In this document: positions 8,194-15,606 of the stretch, piece by piece
Numbering within the stretch: position 1 is the first letter of the stretch
How the letters are laid out: each line of letters opens with the position of its first letter
Assembly (NCBI GenBank): GCA_012270065.1
Contig: JAAXJB010000034.1
Span: forward strand, 1-53,927
Direction of reading: 5' to 3'
Origin: Rubripirellula sp.
Lineage (GTDB): Bacteria; Planctomycetota; Planctomycetia; Pirellulales; Pirellulaceae
Length of the DNA stretch: 53,927 nucleotides
The notes under the pieces: generated by a model
The model's database searches: none
The model's input: only the letters and a program-made list of their open reading frames with translations
What the model was told of the DNA's origin: nothing
Program-made: the position numbers and the translations under genes

Positions 8194-9018
8194 TCACGCA
8201 ACGCGCAGCGTTGCCGAAGCATCGCCCTCTTGTGAATGACTGGAATCCAGCAAGGCGAGAAGGGGAGCAATCTGAAACGGCTTGCTCAACGTAAGAGCAA
8301 CGCCACCTGCTCTGGCATCCAAGACCTGACTGCCGCGTGGTGCGTTGGCGATCCATGCGTGAATCGGCTCCCTGCCTGCCCCTGAAAACTGCCTCAAGCG
8401 TTCTCGCCACTGCTCGGCTGACACTGCCAGTGCGGTGGAATCATCCCACCACACCGAATCAATGCTCCGCATCTTCCAACGACACCCATCTCGACACCAA
8501 ATAGCGACGGCACCGGCAGACTCGGCGAGGTCCATCAATGCTGAACCGGTAGCCGGGGTGGCACTGACGACAGCCACGGAACGACAGGCCCCTGTCCTGA
8601 CAGGAACAACGGCATCACAGATCTGCAACCAGGCGGGCAAGGCTTGCCGCCATTGATGGCAATAAAGTCTTTCGTTCCTGGTGAAGACGGGATCGATGAC
8701 CTTGGCATACATGCCCTCGCAGCATGTCCCAAGCAGAGTCAGAACGCGAGCCTCCGGATAGAATTCTCGCAGGTCACGAACGAGACCACGTGAAGGTACA
8801 TTGCGTTCACTCTGTGTCACAACGATTGCACGCACGTGAGCCGCAGGACGTTTCAATCCATCCGCGATCGAAGAACGAATTGCAATCTGGGACGCGTGTG
8901 CCAGACAATACTGGTAGGCTTCAGAAAACTCAGCGTTCTCATCGTTACTGACCCACATCAGTGTGCCGGGGTTTTGTTCTTGGCTGTAACCCGAATGAAC
9001 AACACCAACTTGATTCAT
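8194..9018 (-). CDS. hypothetical protein with two degenerate receiver-like domains
   Basis: A 274-residue protein without signal peptide or membrane segment. Both halves have an alternating beta/alpha pattern of CheY-like size. The C-terminal half starts RSVAVVSAT, ends VALTLSKPFQIAPLLALL with the Lys-Pro of receiver domains, and has an Asp pair (VWWDDS); the N-terminal half (GTLMWVSNDENAEF ... AIVVTQSERN ... RVLTLLGTCCEGM) lacks a clear phospho-acceptor Asp. A pseudo-receiver role is an inference. ATG 9018 is chosen because AGGGA lies eight bases upstream. It follows the HTH-EIIA gene by 61 bases on the same strand and is probably in its operon. Function unknown. Confidence 0.7.
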   Translation of the reverse strand: MNQVGVVHSGYSQEQNPGTLMWVSNDENAEFSEAYQYCLAHASQIAIRSSIADGLKRPAAHVRAIVVTQSERNVPSRGLVRDLREFYPEARVLTLLGTCCEGMYAKVIDPVFTRNERLYCHQWRQALPAWLQICDAVVPVRTGACRSVAVVSATPATGSALMDLAESAGAVAIWCRDGCRWKMRSIDSVWWDDSTALAVSAEQWRERLRQFSGAGREPIHAWIANAPRGSQVLDARAGGVALTLSKPFQIAPLLALLDSSHSQEGDASATLRVA

Positions 9019-9079
9019 TGCACACATCCCTGTCTGCGTTTCATGCTGATTTTGAAAAACTGCTTTGCTCCGACAGCGA

Positions 9080-9796
9080 CTAGGAAAGCCCGCTGCAAGC
9101 GTCATCAATCGCTTCCTCTGACTGGCAAAGGTAGCCGTGAGCTTCGGATGCTGAGGTGCTCTTACGCAAATTATCCAGCAATTCCCCATCAGCGACCATT
9201 CGACTCAGTTTGGCAAGAATACGAAGGTGAGAGGCATCGTCGTAAGAGCAAATCAGGAAAAAGATATCGGTCAGGTGCCCTGTATCGGAAAATGGAAGCG
9301 GAGAAGGGCAAACTGCCAGTGCCATAACCGAGTCCGAAAGAATCGATGTCTGCGGCCGCCGCGGGTGAAGCAGCGCGACTCCACAATCCAGTGCGGTGGG
9401 GTGCATTTTTTCACGTGCCTTGACCGCTTCTGCCATGGCCGGTGCATCCCACATCAAGCCCGAAATTGCAGCCAGATCGCACATGGAGCGAATCACCGAG
9501 GTGCGTGTCCGGGCGTTCAACGGAATCGCAATCGTTTCCACCGAACACAAATTCCGGATGGGATTGTCCGTTTGCCGGTCTTGACCGCGATCGAGCACCT
9601 TCTGCACCTTGACCAACTCATCGGCGTCGCTGACTCCGATCCGCTCCTCAAGCCAATGGTGTATCTCCGCTTCGGAAAATCGCCACTGCCCGCCGACACG
9701 CCGCCCGGGTAAGCGACCGCGCACAGCCATTTTTTTGACCTGTTCAGGAGTCAAATGCAGATATTCAGCCAGCTTGGGAACGTCAAGATCTTCCAT
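9080..9796 (-). CDS. excisionase-type HTH fused to PTS EIIA (PtsN-like) domain
   Basis: A 238-residue protein. Residues 1-53 are an excisionase/MerR-like winged helix (VPKLAEYLHLTPEQVKKMAVRGRLPGRRVGGQWRF in pieces, then EIHHWL). Residues 85-232 are a fructose/nitrogen-type EIIA domain: the phosphorylatable His is His144 in GVALLHP, equivalent to GIALPH of PtsN, and FFLICSYDDASHLRILAKLSRM is the usual later strand-helix. It would act as a cytosolic regulator that reads phosphorylation state. No EI, HPr or permease gene is nearby. First gene of a two-gene reverse unit with the receiver-like protein. Confidence 0.88.
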   Translation of the reverse strand: MEDLDVPKLAEYLHLTPEQVKKMAVRGRLPGRRVGGQWRFSEAEIHHWLEERIGVSDADELVKVQKVLDRGQDRQTDNPIRNLCSVETIAIPLNARTRTSVIRSMCDLAAISGLMWDAPAMAEAVKAREKMHPTALDCGVALLHPRRPQTSILSDSVMALAVCPSPLPFSDTGHLTDIFFLICSYDDASHLRILAKLSRMVADGELLDNLRKSTSASEAHGYLCQSEEAIDDACSGLS

Positions 9797-10069
9797 CAGT
9801 TCAAAAAACGCCTCGGATAGGATTGTTAGTTGCCCGCTTTTCCATTCGACGGACCTGACTCAACGAAACAGTGCCTGAGTCAACGAAACACGGCTCCCAA
9901 TGGTTGCACAAGAAGCCGGATCCGGCTTGCTAGCATCACTAAAGATCCACTGTCTGAACGGAACGTACTCTATTCATCTTGACCAACGCGACATCAGGAG
10001 AGTAACCACAGCATAGACGAGTTTTCTGAAACCGATACCTCGTCATCTTTTGTCTCTCAGGATCAGGAA
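9797..10069. other. divergent promoter region with direct repeat and 16-bp palindrome
   Basis: Between the HTH-EIIA gene and the forward barrel gene. It holds CCTGACTCAACGAAACA at 9854-9870 and CCTGAGTCAACGAAACA at 9874-9890 (period 20, one mismatch), then a perfect 16-base palindrome AAGCCGGATCCGGCTT at 9913-9928. Candidate operator for an autoregulator, since the left gene encodes an HTH protein (inference). No confident -35/-10 pair. Confidence 0.5.
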
Positions 10070-11524
10070 ATGACATTTGCTCCCTCACCAACGGTAACAC
10101 GTCTCCAAGTTCTGGCATTCGTGATCGGGTTGACGGCAGCCTGGGATGTTTCTCTGGTCTTTGGTCTTCAATTCTCGGCCCCCAGTGGTGGAAACGGTTT
10201 TTCCAATCAACCGAATTCATCCGTGGACGCCCCACAAACCACTTTGACACCGGTTGCGCCGCCTGCCTCGACCTACCAGCCACCGACAGGCTATGGCAAT
10301 TTTGATCCCTATGCGACCACGAATCCGTCTGCTGCGGCGGCGAGTCCCATTCCGGGCGTTACGAGCAGTTTAGGTCCGGGAGTCACGACCATTGGGCCTC
10401 CCACTGCTCCGGCAATCGGTGGTTCTTCGCTGGCTCCTCCCGGTAGTCTGCTCGGTCAATTATTTTCCCGTACGGCTTCTCAACCTTTACCTGGTTACGG
10501 CCCCGCATCGTCTCCGTCCATTTATGGTGCTCCATCGTACGGAAGCCCTGGGTCTGGGATGGGCAGCAACAACGGGATTTATGGTCCAGCTGGATATCCA
10601 AGTTCCGCCTACCCAGCCTCCACTCCAAACTCTCTGTTTCCTCAGGGCTTCGGTAATCTTCAATATGACGCCCTGTTGCAAAACCCTGCTGATGGTTACA
10701 GCGCTTACAGCCTGCTGCAGGGGCCGCGTTTTCGCTACACGTTTGTCGGACAAGGCAGCAAACCGGCCATGCTTGGAATCAACGACTTTGACACATCCGT
10801 TGTCTTTGCGTTTCCGAACTTTCTGTTTCTGACTCAACCACTTTACGTTGTTCCATCGTTTTCTTTGCATCTTTGGAGTGGGCCACAATCGGGACCAACC
10901 GGTGCTGACCTTCCATCGAAGGCATATAGTGCGTTTCTGGATGTTGGTTGGGAATCTGACCCAAGCCAAATGTTTGGAACCGAGTTTGGACTACGTTTCG
11001 GCGGTTTCTCTGAATTTGGTGTTTGGAACAGCCGCAGCTTCCGTGTGATGGGCAAGGCTCTGGCAAACTTCCGCCTGACTCCCGCCACCGTGATGAAAGC
11101 TGGCGTTTACTATGTCAATCGCGTGGACATCAAGCTCGTGCCTGCTTTCGGATTTCAGTGTCAGCCGAACCCACAGACGAGAATCGATCTGCTTTTTCCA
11201 CAGCCACGCTTTTCGCGTTTCTTCCGGACCTTGGGTACCCGTGATGTCTGGTGGTACTTGAGTGGTGACTACGGCGGCGGGTCATGGACCATTGAACGCA
11301 CCAGCGCTCCTCATGCTGGCGAGGTTGAAAGCATGGCCATCGATGACCTGCGGGCTGTGATGGGCCTGGAGTGGGGTAAAACGGAAGCTCTCCGTCTTGG
11401 TCGCCGTGCCGCGTTTGCGGAGGTCGGCTGGGTATTCCACCGACGAGTCAAATACCGCTCCAATCCCGAAGACAACTTCGACCCGAAAGACAGCTTTGTG
11501 CTGCGAGTCGGCATCGGATACTGA
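10070..11524 (+). CDS. secreted Pro/Ser/Gly-rich protein with C-terminal beta-barrel-like domain
   Basis: A 484-residue protein with an N-terminal signal-like segment (LQVLAFVIGLTAAWDVSLVFGLQ). Residues 35-200 are low-complexity, rich in Pro, Ser, Gly, Tyr and Ala (SSPSIYGAPSYGSPGSGMG). From about 220 to the end are amphipathic strands (GPRFRYTFVGQG, MFGTEFGLRFGGFSEFGVW, RLTPATVMKAGVYYVNRVDIKLVPAFGF) ending in FVLRVGIGY, the aromatic end of an outer-membrane barrel. AGGA at 10059-10062 supports the start. No terminator seen. Resembles planctomycete hypothetical proteins; role unknown, outer-membrane location inferred. Confidence 0.75.
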   Translation: MTFAPSPTVTRLQVLAFVIGLTAAWDVSLVFGLQFSAPSGGNGFSNQPNSSVDAPQTTLTPVAPPASTYQPPTGYGNFDPYATTNPSAAAASPIPGVTSSLGPGVTTIGPPTAPAIGGSSLAPPGSLLGQLFSRTASQPLPGYGPASSPSIYGAPSYGSPGSGMGSNNGIYGPAGYPSSAYPASTPNSLFPQGFGNLQYDALLQNPADGYSAYSLLQGPRFRYTFVGQGSKPAMLGINDFDTSVVFAFPNFLFLTQPLYVVPSFSLHLWSGPQSGPTGADLPSKAYSAFLDVGWESDPSQMFGTEFGLRFGGFSEFGVWNSRSFRVMGKALANFRLTPATVMKAGVYYVNRVDIKLVPAFGFQCQPNPQTRIDLLFPQPRFSRFFRTLGTRDVWWYLSGDYGGGSWTIERTSAPHAGEVESMAIDDLRAVMGLEWGKTEALRLGRRAAFAEVGWVFHRRVKYRSNPEDNFDPKDSFVLRVGIGY

Positions 11525-11667
11525 GTTGCCCGCGAGGCCTTTTCAGGTCACAGCGGTGGAATCCCAGTCATCGTCAGATTTTCTGATGGCCGTCAGCATC
11601 AGGCGTGACAGCCTTGCGAGCAGTTGGACTTGCGTTCTGAAAAGAGCGGATCTGCGGGAGAGCCAAT

Positions 11668-11889
11668 TCAATAATGCGGCGGTTTTTCATCGACCGGATC
11701 GAAACGTGACTCGGGTTGCCGTTCCTTGAGTTCCTTGTACTGGGTTTGCAATCGCTCACAAAGTCGCTCAACAAGATCCAGTCGTCTGGACTGTTCAGTC
11801 ACCACTTCGTTCAACTGCTCGTAGAGTCGCTGGGCATGTGCCAGCTGAATCTCCAGTTCGGTGACGCGATCCTCGGTACTTTTTTCCAT
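11668..11889 (-). CDS. slyX: SlyX-like coiled-coil protein
   Basis: A 73-residue coiled-coil protein matching the SlyX family: RVTELEIQLAHAQRLYEQLNEVV followed by a heptad helix and the Pro-rich ending EKPPHY, close to the PPHY terminus seen in SlyX of many bacteria. Its function is unknown even in E. coli. Its ATG shares one base with the TGA of the sugar isomerase upstream (TGATG), so translation is coupled. Confidence 0.9.
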   Translation of the reverse strand: MEKSTEDRVTELEIQLAHAQRLYEQLNEVVTEQSRRLDLVERLCERLQTQYKELKERQPESRFDPVDEKPPHY

Positions 11890-12884
11890 CAGCTTTTGAT
11901 GTCCGCAAACGAACGAAGGTCATATTGGATGCCGACGTAATCAAGGACCCTGCACAGCCCACGCAAAGCAACACCGAAACCATCGGGGCCACTGAAGCCT
12001 CCGAACTGACCGCCACCTTTGACGTGTGGCTCGAGGTCGAGGAAGACACCGTCTGCGCCGCGGGCAGCCATTCGCGATTCCAAATCAGGCAAAAAATCTT
12101 TCAAGTCACGCAAAATCGCCTCGTGCCCACTGTCTCCAACATCAGCGGGCACAAAATTACTCAAGCTGGCTTCATCGACATGCTCAATTCTGCCGGTCGG
12201 AGAGGGATCGTGGTAATCCTTGATATGCAACCACCCCAAGCTTGGTTTCATTGCCAGATACTGTGCGTAGGTTTCATCAGCGGTGAAACCCTGGGTCACG
12301 ATATTGGCGGCATCGAAAATGGTGAGCATGGCTGGATGATTGACCTGATCTGCAATTGCCTTCAGCAGATCTCCCGTCTGCCCAACGAGATTGGCTTCGA
12401 CTTCGAGCCCGAACGTCAAACCATGTTTCTCGCATGCGTCTGCAATCTGTCCTAACTGATCACTGACCTGATTGACATGCTCATGAGGATCGGTGCCCTT
12501 GGGATGATAGAAGGCGAAGCCTCGAATCAGTTTCGCGCCAAAAGCGATTGCTCTCTCACAGGCGATCTCGACGTCTTCCCGGAGGTACTGATCAAACGGA
12601 ACGTACTTGTTTGACGTTCCATCATCAACATCCAACAGTTTTACCTTGCCGATCGGCGAACCGATGCTGCTAACCTTCAGACCGTAGTCACCTTGCATCT
12701 TTACCAGATGCTGGATTTCAGGCTCGGACAGTTGCATGACATTCTTGATTCCCTCCCCCGCATCAACAAAACGGATGGAGTAGTACTTCAAGCCAACAGC
12801 GGCAAAGGCCGAATACTGCTGCACTGCCTGCTTTTCGTTCGCTGCCTCGTCGGCAAATCCACTCAGAAGAACCGGAGCCGTCAT
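11889..12884 (-). CDS. sugar phosphate isomerase/epimerase (xylose isomerase-like TIM barrel)
   Basis: A 331-residue cytosolic protein of the AP endonuclease 2 / xylose isomerase-like TIM-barrel superfamily. Probable metal ligands are in GLEVEAN (Glu), LTIFDAANI (Asp), LGWLHIKDYHD (His, Asp) and VFLDLEPH (Glu). Such proteins isomerise or epimerise sugars or sugar acids; the substrate cannot be told. No signal peptide. AGGGA eight bases upstream supports ATG 12884. Overlaps slyX by one base. Confidence 0.88.
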   Translation of the reverse strand: MTAPVLLSGFADEAANEKQAVQQYSAFAAVGLKYYSIRFVDAGEGIKNVMQLSEPEIQHLVKMQGDYGLKVSSIGSPIGKVKLLDVDDGTSNKYVPFDQYLREDVEIACERAIAFGAKLIRGFAFYHPKGTDPHEHVNQVSDQLGQIADACEKHGLTFGLEVEANLVGQTGDLLKAIADQVNHPAMLTIFDAANIVTQGFTADETYAQYLAMKPSLGWLHIKDYHDPSPTGRIEHVDEASLSNFVPADVGDSGHEAILRDLKDFLPDLESRMAARGADGVFLDLEPHVKGGGQFGGFSGPDGFGVALRGLCRVLDYVGIQYDLRSFADIKS

Positions 12885-13206
12885 AGTGAGATCCCTGTGG
12901 TGCTGATGATGAAGGCCGGGCGAATGGGATCCCCGGCAGATGGATCCCGTTTTTAACGACTTCCGTCAGTGCCTCAACCCCTGCTGGCTCCGTAGGCGCG
13001 AAGACGTGCGGATTTAACGCCAATCCGACCCTAAAATCGAGCCACCACGACAAAAGCCCCAAATCCCCGTCATTTCTTCCTATCAGCTCAAGCCAGCCCG
13101 TGACGGATCAAGGCCCAAACCCTGACTGCAATTTGGACAGAATCGGCAGATTCGCCGGTGCCGTGAAGGTCGCATTGGTGGCAGGCAGAGCACCGGCCCA
13201 GCCGCC
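12885..13206. other. intergenic region, no gene seen
   Basis: About 320 bases between the isomerase start and the queF stop, both reverse genes. It must hold the isomerase promoter. No tRNA fold, strong terminator or coding frame was found. Confidence 0.4.
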
Positions 13207-13581
13207 CTAGCCTTGATCGGGATAATTCACGATGATATTGCTATTCAGCCCGCCCCGCGGTGTCCAGCGGCTTTCAACGGTCACTTTGCGCGGCTGGACC
13301 ACGGCAATGAAATCATCCATGATCCGGTTTGTGACAGCCTCGTAGAAAATGCCTTCGTTACGAAATCGCTGAAGATACATTTTCAAGCTCTTCAGTTCCA
13401 CGCAAACCTGATCAGGGACATAAGTAAACACGATCGTTCCGTAGTCCGGCTGCCCTGTTTTCGGACAGACCGAAGTAAACTCCGGACAATGATGTTCAAT
13501 CGTAAAGTTTCGCGACGGGCTTGGATTATCAAAGACTTCCAAGGTCTCACGGAAATTTTCTGAATCGCTCAATTTGATCAC
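13207..13581 (-). CDS. queF: NADPH-dependent 7-cyano-7-deazaguanine reductase QueF
   Basis: Reduces preQ0 to preQ1 in queuosine synthesis (cytosol). About 124 residues with the catalytic Cys in CPEFTSVCPKTGQPDYG and the NADPH-binding motif ELKSLKMYL followed by RFRNEGIFYE, then TPRGGLNSNI; this is the short, single-domain YkvM-type form. The family homology begins near LSDSENFRETLEVF, so GTG 13581 (or TTG 13572) is preferred; another GTG at 13659 in frame would add 26 residues without family similarity. With GTG 13581 the gene overlaps the start of the divergent queE by eight bases. No good SD is seen before any candidate, so the start is uncertain. Confidence 0.93.
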   Translation of the reverse strand: MIKLSDSENFRETLEVFDNPSPSRNFTIEHHCPEFTSVCPKTGQPDYGTIVFTYVPDQVCVELKSLKMYLQRFRNEGIFYEAVTNRIMDDFIAVVQPRKVTVESRWTPRGGLNSNIIVNYPDQG

Positions 13582-14323
13582 TCCACTTGGTAAGACCGGA
13601 TTCTCGCATGAGTCGTCCACGGCGACTAGGGGGACGCTACGTATTGCTGAAACGTTCACCAGCCGTCAAGGCGAGGGTCAGCTTACGGGGACAGAAAGTT
13701 TTTTCATTCGAACCAGCGGTTGCAACCTACGGTGCTGGTTCTGCGATACACCTTACGCTTCATGGAAGCCCAAAGGCGAACTGGCATCTTTTGAACAGAT
13801 CCTCGACTGGGTTCATGCGTCTGGTCTCCGCCACGTCGTCTTGACCGGTGGCGAACCAATGCTGCCAGCTGAATCAACCGCTTTTTGCCAAATCGTGCGC
13901 GATGCTGGTTTCCATCTGACCGTTGAAACAGCTGGTACTATCGATCGCGAAACGCCCTGTGACCTGCTTTCGATCAGCCCAAAATTCGGTTCCAGTGCCC
14001 CTGACCCGCGTCAGTATCCGAAATGGAACAAACTCCACTCCGAACGGAGAATGCCCATTCAAACCATGCGGCGTCTGATTGAGAGTTCATGTGACTATCA
14101 GATCAAATTCGTAGTCGACACGCCGGAAGATTATCAGGAATTAATCGAGGTAGTCCAACAACTCGAAGTACCCGCACAACAAGTTTGGGTGATGCCGCAG
14201 GGCAGCACCAACGAGGCGATGGATGCAGCTGCAGAATGGCTGAAACCCTGGGTTGAGAGCCAAGGCTATCACTATTGTGATCGAATGCAGATTCGCTGGT
14301 ACGGGAACAGACGAGGCACTTGA
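13574..14323 (+). CDS. queE: 7-carboxy-7-deazaguanine synthase QueE
   Basis: Radical SAM enzyme that converts 6-carboxytetrahydropterin to 7-carboxy-7-deazaguanine in queuosine synthesis. Family start LRIAETFTSRQGEG at about residues 22-35; the cluster motif CNLRCWFCDTPYA is CxxxCxxC; LTGGEPML is the GGEP motif. The C-terminal end has QVWVMPQG and CDRMQIRWYGNRRG. No ATG opens this frame: the first start is TTG 13574, and homology begins about 21 codons later. A strong AGGGGG at 13628-13633 sits nine bases before an ATT codon (13643), so a rare ATT start is possible. Divergent from queF with overlapping 5' ends. Confidence 0.94.
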   Translation: MITPLGKTGFSHESSTATRGTLRIAETFTSRQGEGQLTGTESFFIRTSGCNLRCWFCDTPYASWKPKGELASFEQILDWVHASGLRHVVLTGGEPMLPAESTAFCQIVRDAGFHLTVETAGTIDRETPCDLLSISPKFGSSAPDPRQYPKWNKLHSERRMPIQTMRRLIESSCDYQIKFVVDTPEDYQELIEVVQQLEVPAQQVWVMPQGSTNEAMDAAAEWLKPWVESQGYHYCDRMQIRWYGNRRGT

Positions 14324-14634
14324 ATGCGGTCAGGCTGGCGTTCCCGTCGCAACAACAACGGCCGATATACTGATGCTATCCCTTCGCTGCAGCCCGACGC
14401 ATGCTTGACGCTCCCGGGCCAAGACATGCCGCCTGCGTTTCATCATGATGAAACGCACGTCCCCCTTCATTTTCGATCGAGATCTACCAAATTCGTCTCG
14501 ATCCCTTCCCGCACTTGTTTCGTATCCAGCATCAACACGAAATTGTATGCTTCCACGTGGAAAACCGCCGGATGATGACACCCACACCCCACTGCAATCG
14601 AATGCTTTTCCAACGAACATGGCCTCAACGGCAC
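14324..14634. other. intergenic region holding a 24-bp palindrome
   Basis: About 310 bases between queE and the TPR gene without a convincing gene. Its main feature is the perfect palindrome at 14434-14457, listed separately. Confidence 0.45.
14434..14457. repeat. perfect 24-bp palindrome
   Basis: Half-site TGCGTTTCATCA followed directly by its reverse complement, with no spacer. It lies about 180 bases before the BatC-like gene. Without a loop it is more like an operator for a dimeric regulator than a terminator, and no T run follows. Confidence 0.75.
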
Positions 14635-15606
14635 ATGAGCAACGAAGTATTTCTGCCGCAGCCCGGTCACTCCCTGAATCTTATTCCTTCGCGCAGGGAA
14701 AACCTAAACTGGAAACGTACATTTCTAAAAGCACTGAGTCTCAATCTGGCAATACTTATCGTATTGGCCGCAAATCAACACACCAATGCTGAGACGCCAG
14801 AAGATCGAGCCGTCGTTGCCTCGATTGGGGACAAAGCTTTGATAGCCAACAACAACCAACTGGCAATCGACCAGTATTCAAGCATCAGCGATCCTACTGA
14901 CAAAACGATGTACAACCTTGGAATTGCGTATTACCGCATCGGCAACCTCGAAAATGCCAGTCAGCAATTTCGCCAAGTCATCGGCTCGCAGAACGATGCC
15001 GTTGCAGCGAGTGCAAGATTCAACCTGGGCAATGCTCGCTATGCCCAGGCCCTGAAAGTAATCAATCCCGAGAAAACGGTTGAAGATGCAGGCGATACCG
15101 GACTGCCCCCATCGGATACATCCACTCGATCGGGGACTTCAGAAGACATCGAAAATGCGATCAAGCTGCTGCAAGCTGCAATCACACAATATCGCAGCTC
15201 TCTACGCATCATGCCGACCGACGAAGACGCGAGAGCAAATATCGAATTGGCGCAAAACCTGATTGAACAACTCCAGGACCAGCAGCAACAGGAGCAGCAG
15301 CAACCCCAGTCCGCGGAAGACCGTGATCGTTCACCAACTGAAATGCAAGCTCCGGAACAGCGCAAAGACGAGACAGAAACAGAGACCCCTGACAATAAAT
15401 CTGCAGGCGAATTGACTGCCGTCAACGAGCAAGAGAGCACGCCCGAACAACAGACAACGGAACCAGTTGCTGCTGTGAGCGACCAGATGACTGAAGAAGA
15501 GGCACGCAAGTTACTGCAGTCCATCCGAGACCGTGACATGCTGCGGCGATTACGCAAACAAGCCGCCCAGCGTGCCTTACGCGTACCCGTTGAAAGGGAT
15601 TGGTGA
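14635..15606 (+). CDS. BatC-like TPR protein (aerotolerance-type operon)
   Basis: A 323-residue secreted or membrane-anchored TPR protein. A hydrophobic stretch (FLKALSLNLAILIVLAANQHTNA) after a polar N-terminus of about 20 residues is a signal or anchor. TPR units follow: YNLGIAYYRIGNLENASQQFRQVI, AASARFNLGNARYAQAL, and one around IKLLQAAITQYRSSLRIMPTDEDARANIELAQNLI. Then a Gln/Glu/Thr-rich linker, and the C-terminal motif EEARKLLQSIRDRDMLRR ending RVPVERDW, which is typical of BatC. ATG 14635 is the last ATG before the hydrophobic segment. Stop overlaps the BatD-like gene by one base (TGATG), so they form an operon. Confidence 0.82.
   Translation: MSNEVFLPQPGHSLNLIPSRRENLNWKRTFLKALSLNLAILIVLAANQHTNAETPEDRAVVASIGDKALIANNNQLAIDQYSSISDPTDKTMYNLGIAYYRIGNLENASQQFRQVIGSQNDAVAASARFNLGNARYAQALKVINPEKTVEDAGDTGLPPSDTSTRSGTSEDIENAIKLLQAAITQYRSSLRIMPTDEDARANIELAQNLIEQLQDQQQQEQQQPQSAEDRDRSPTEMQAPEQRKDETETETPDNKSAGELTAVNEQESTPEQQTTEPVAAVSDQMTEEEARKLLQSIRDRDMLRRLRKQAAQRALRVPVERDW

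Noticed and set aside
9227-9712. Forward frame opposite HTH-EIIA
   Set aside because: Antisense shadow of a well-supported gene.
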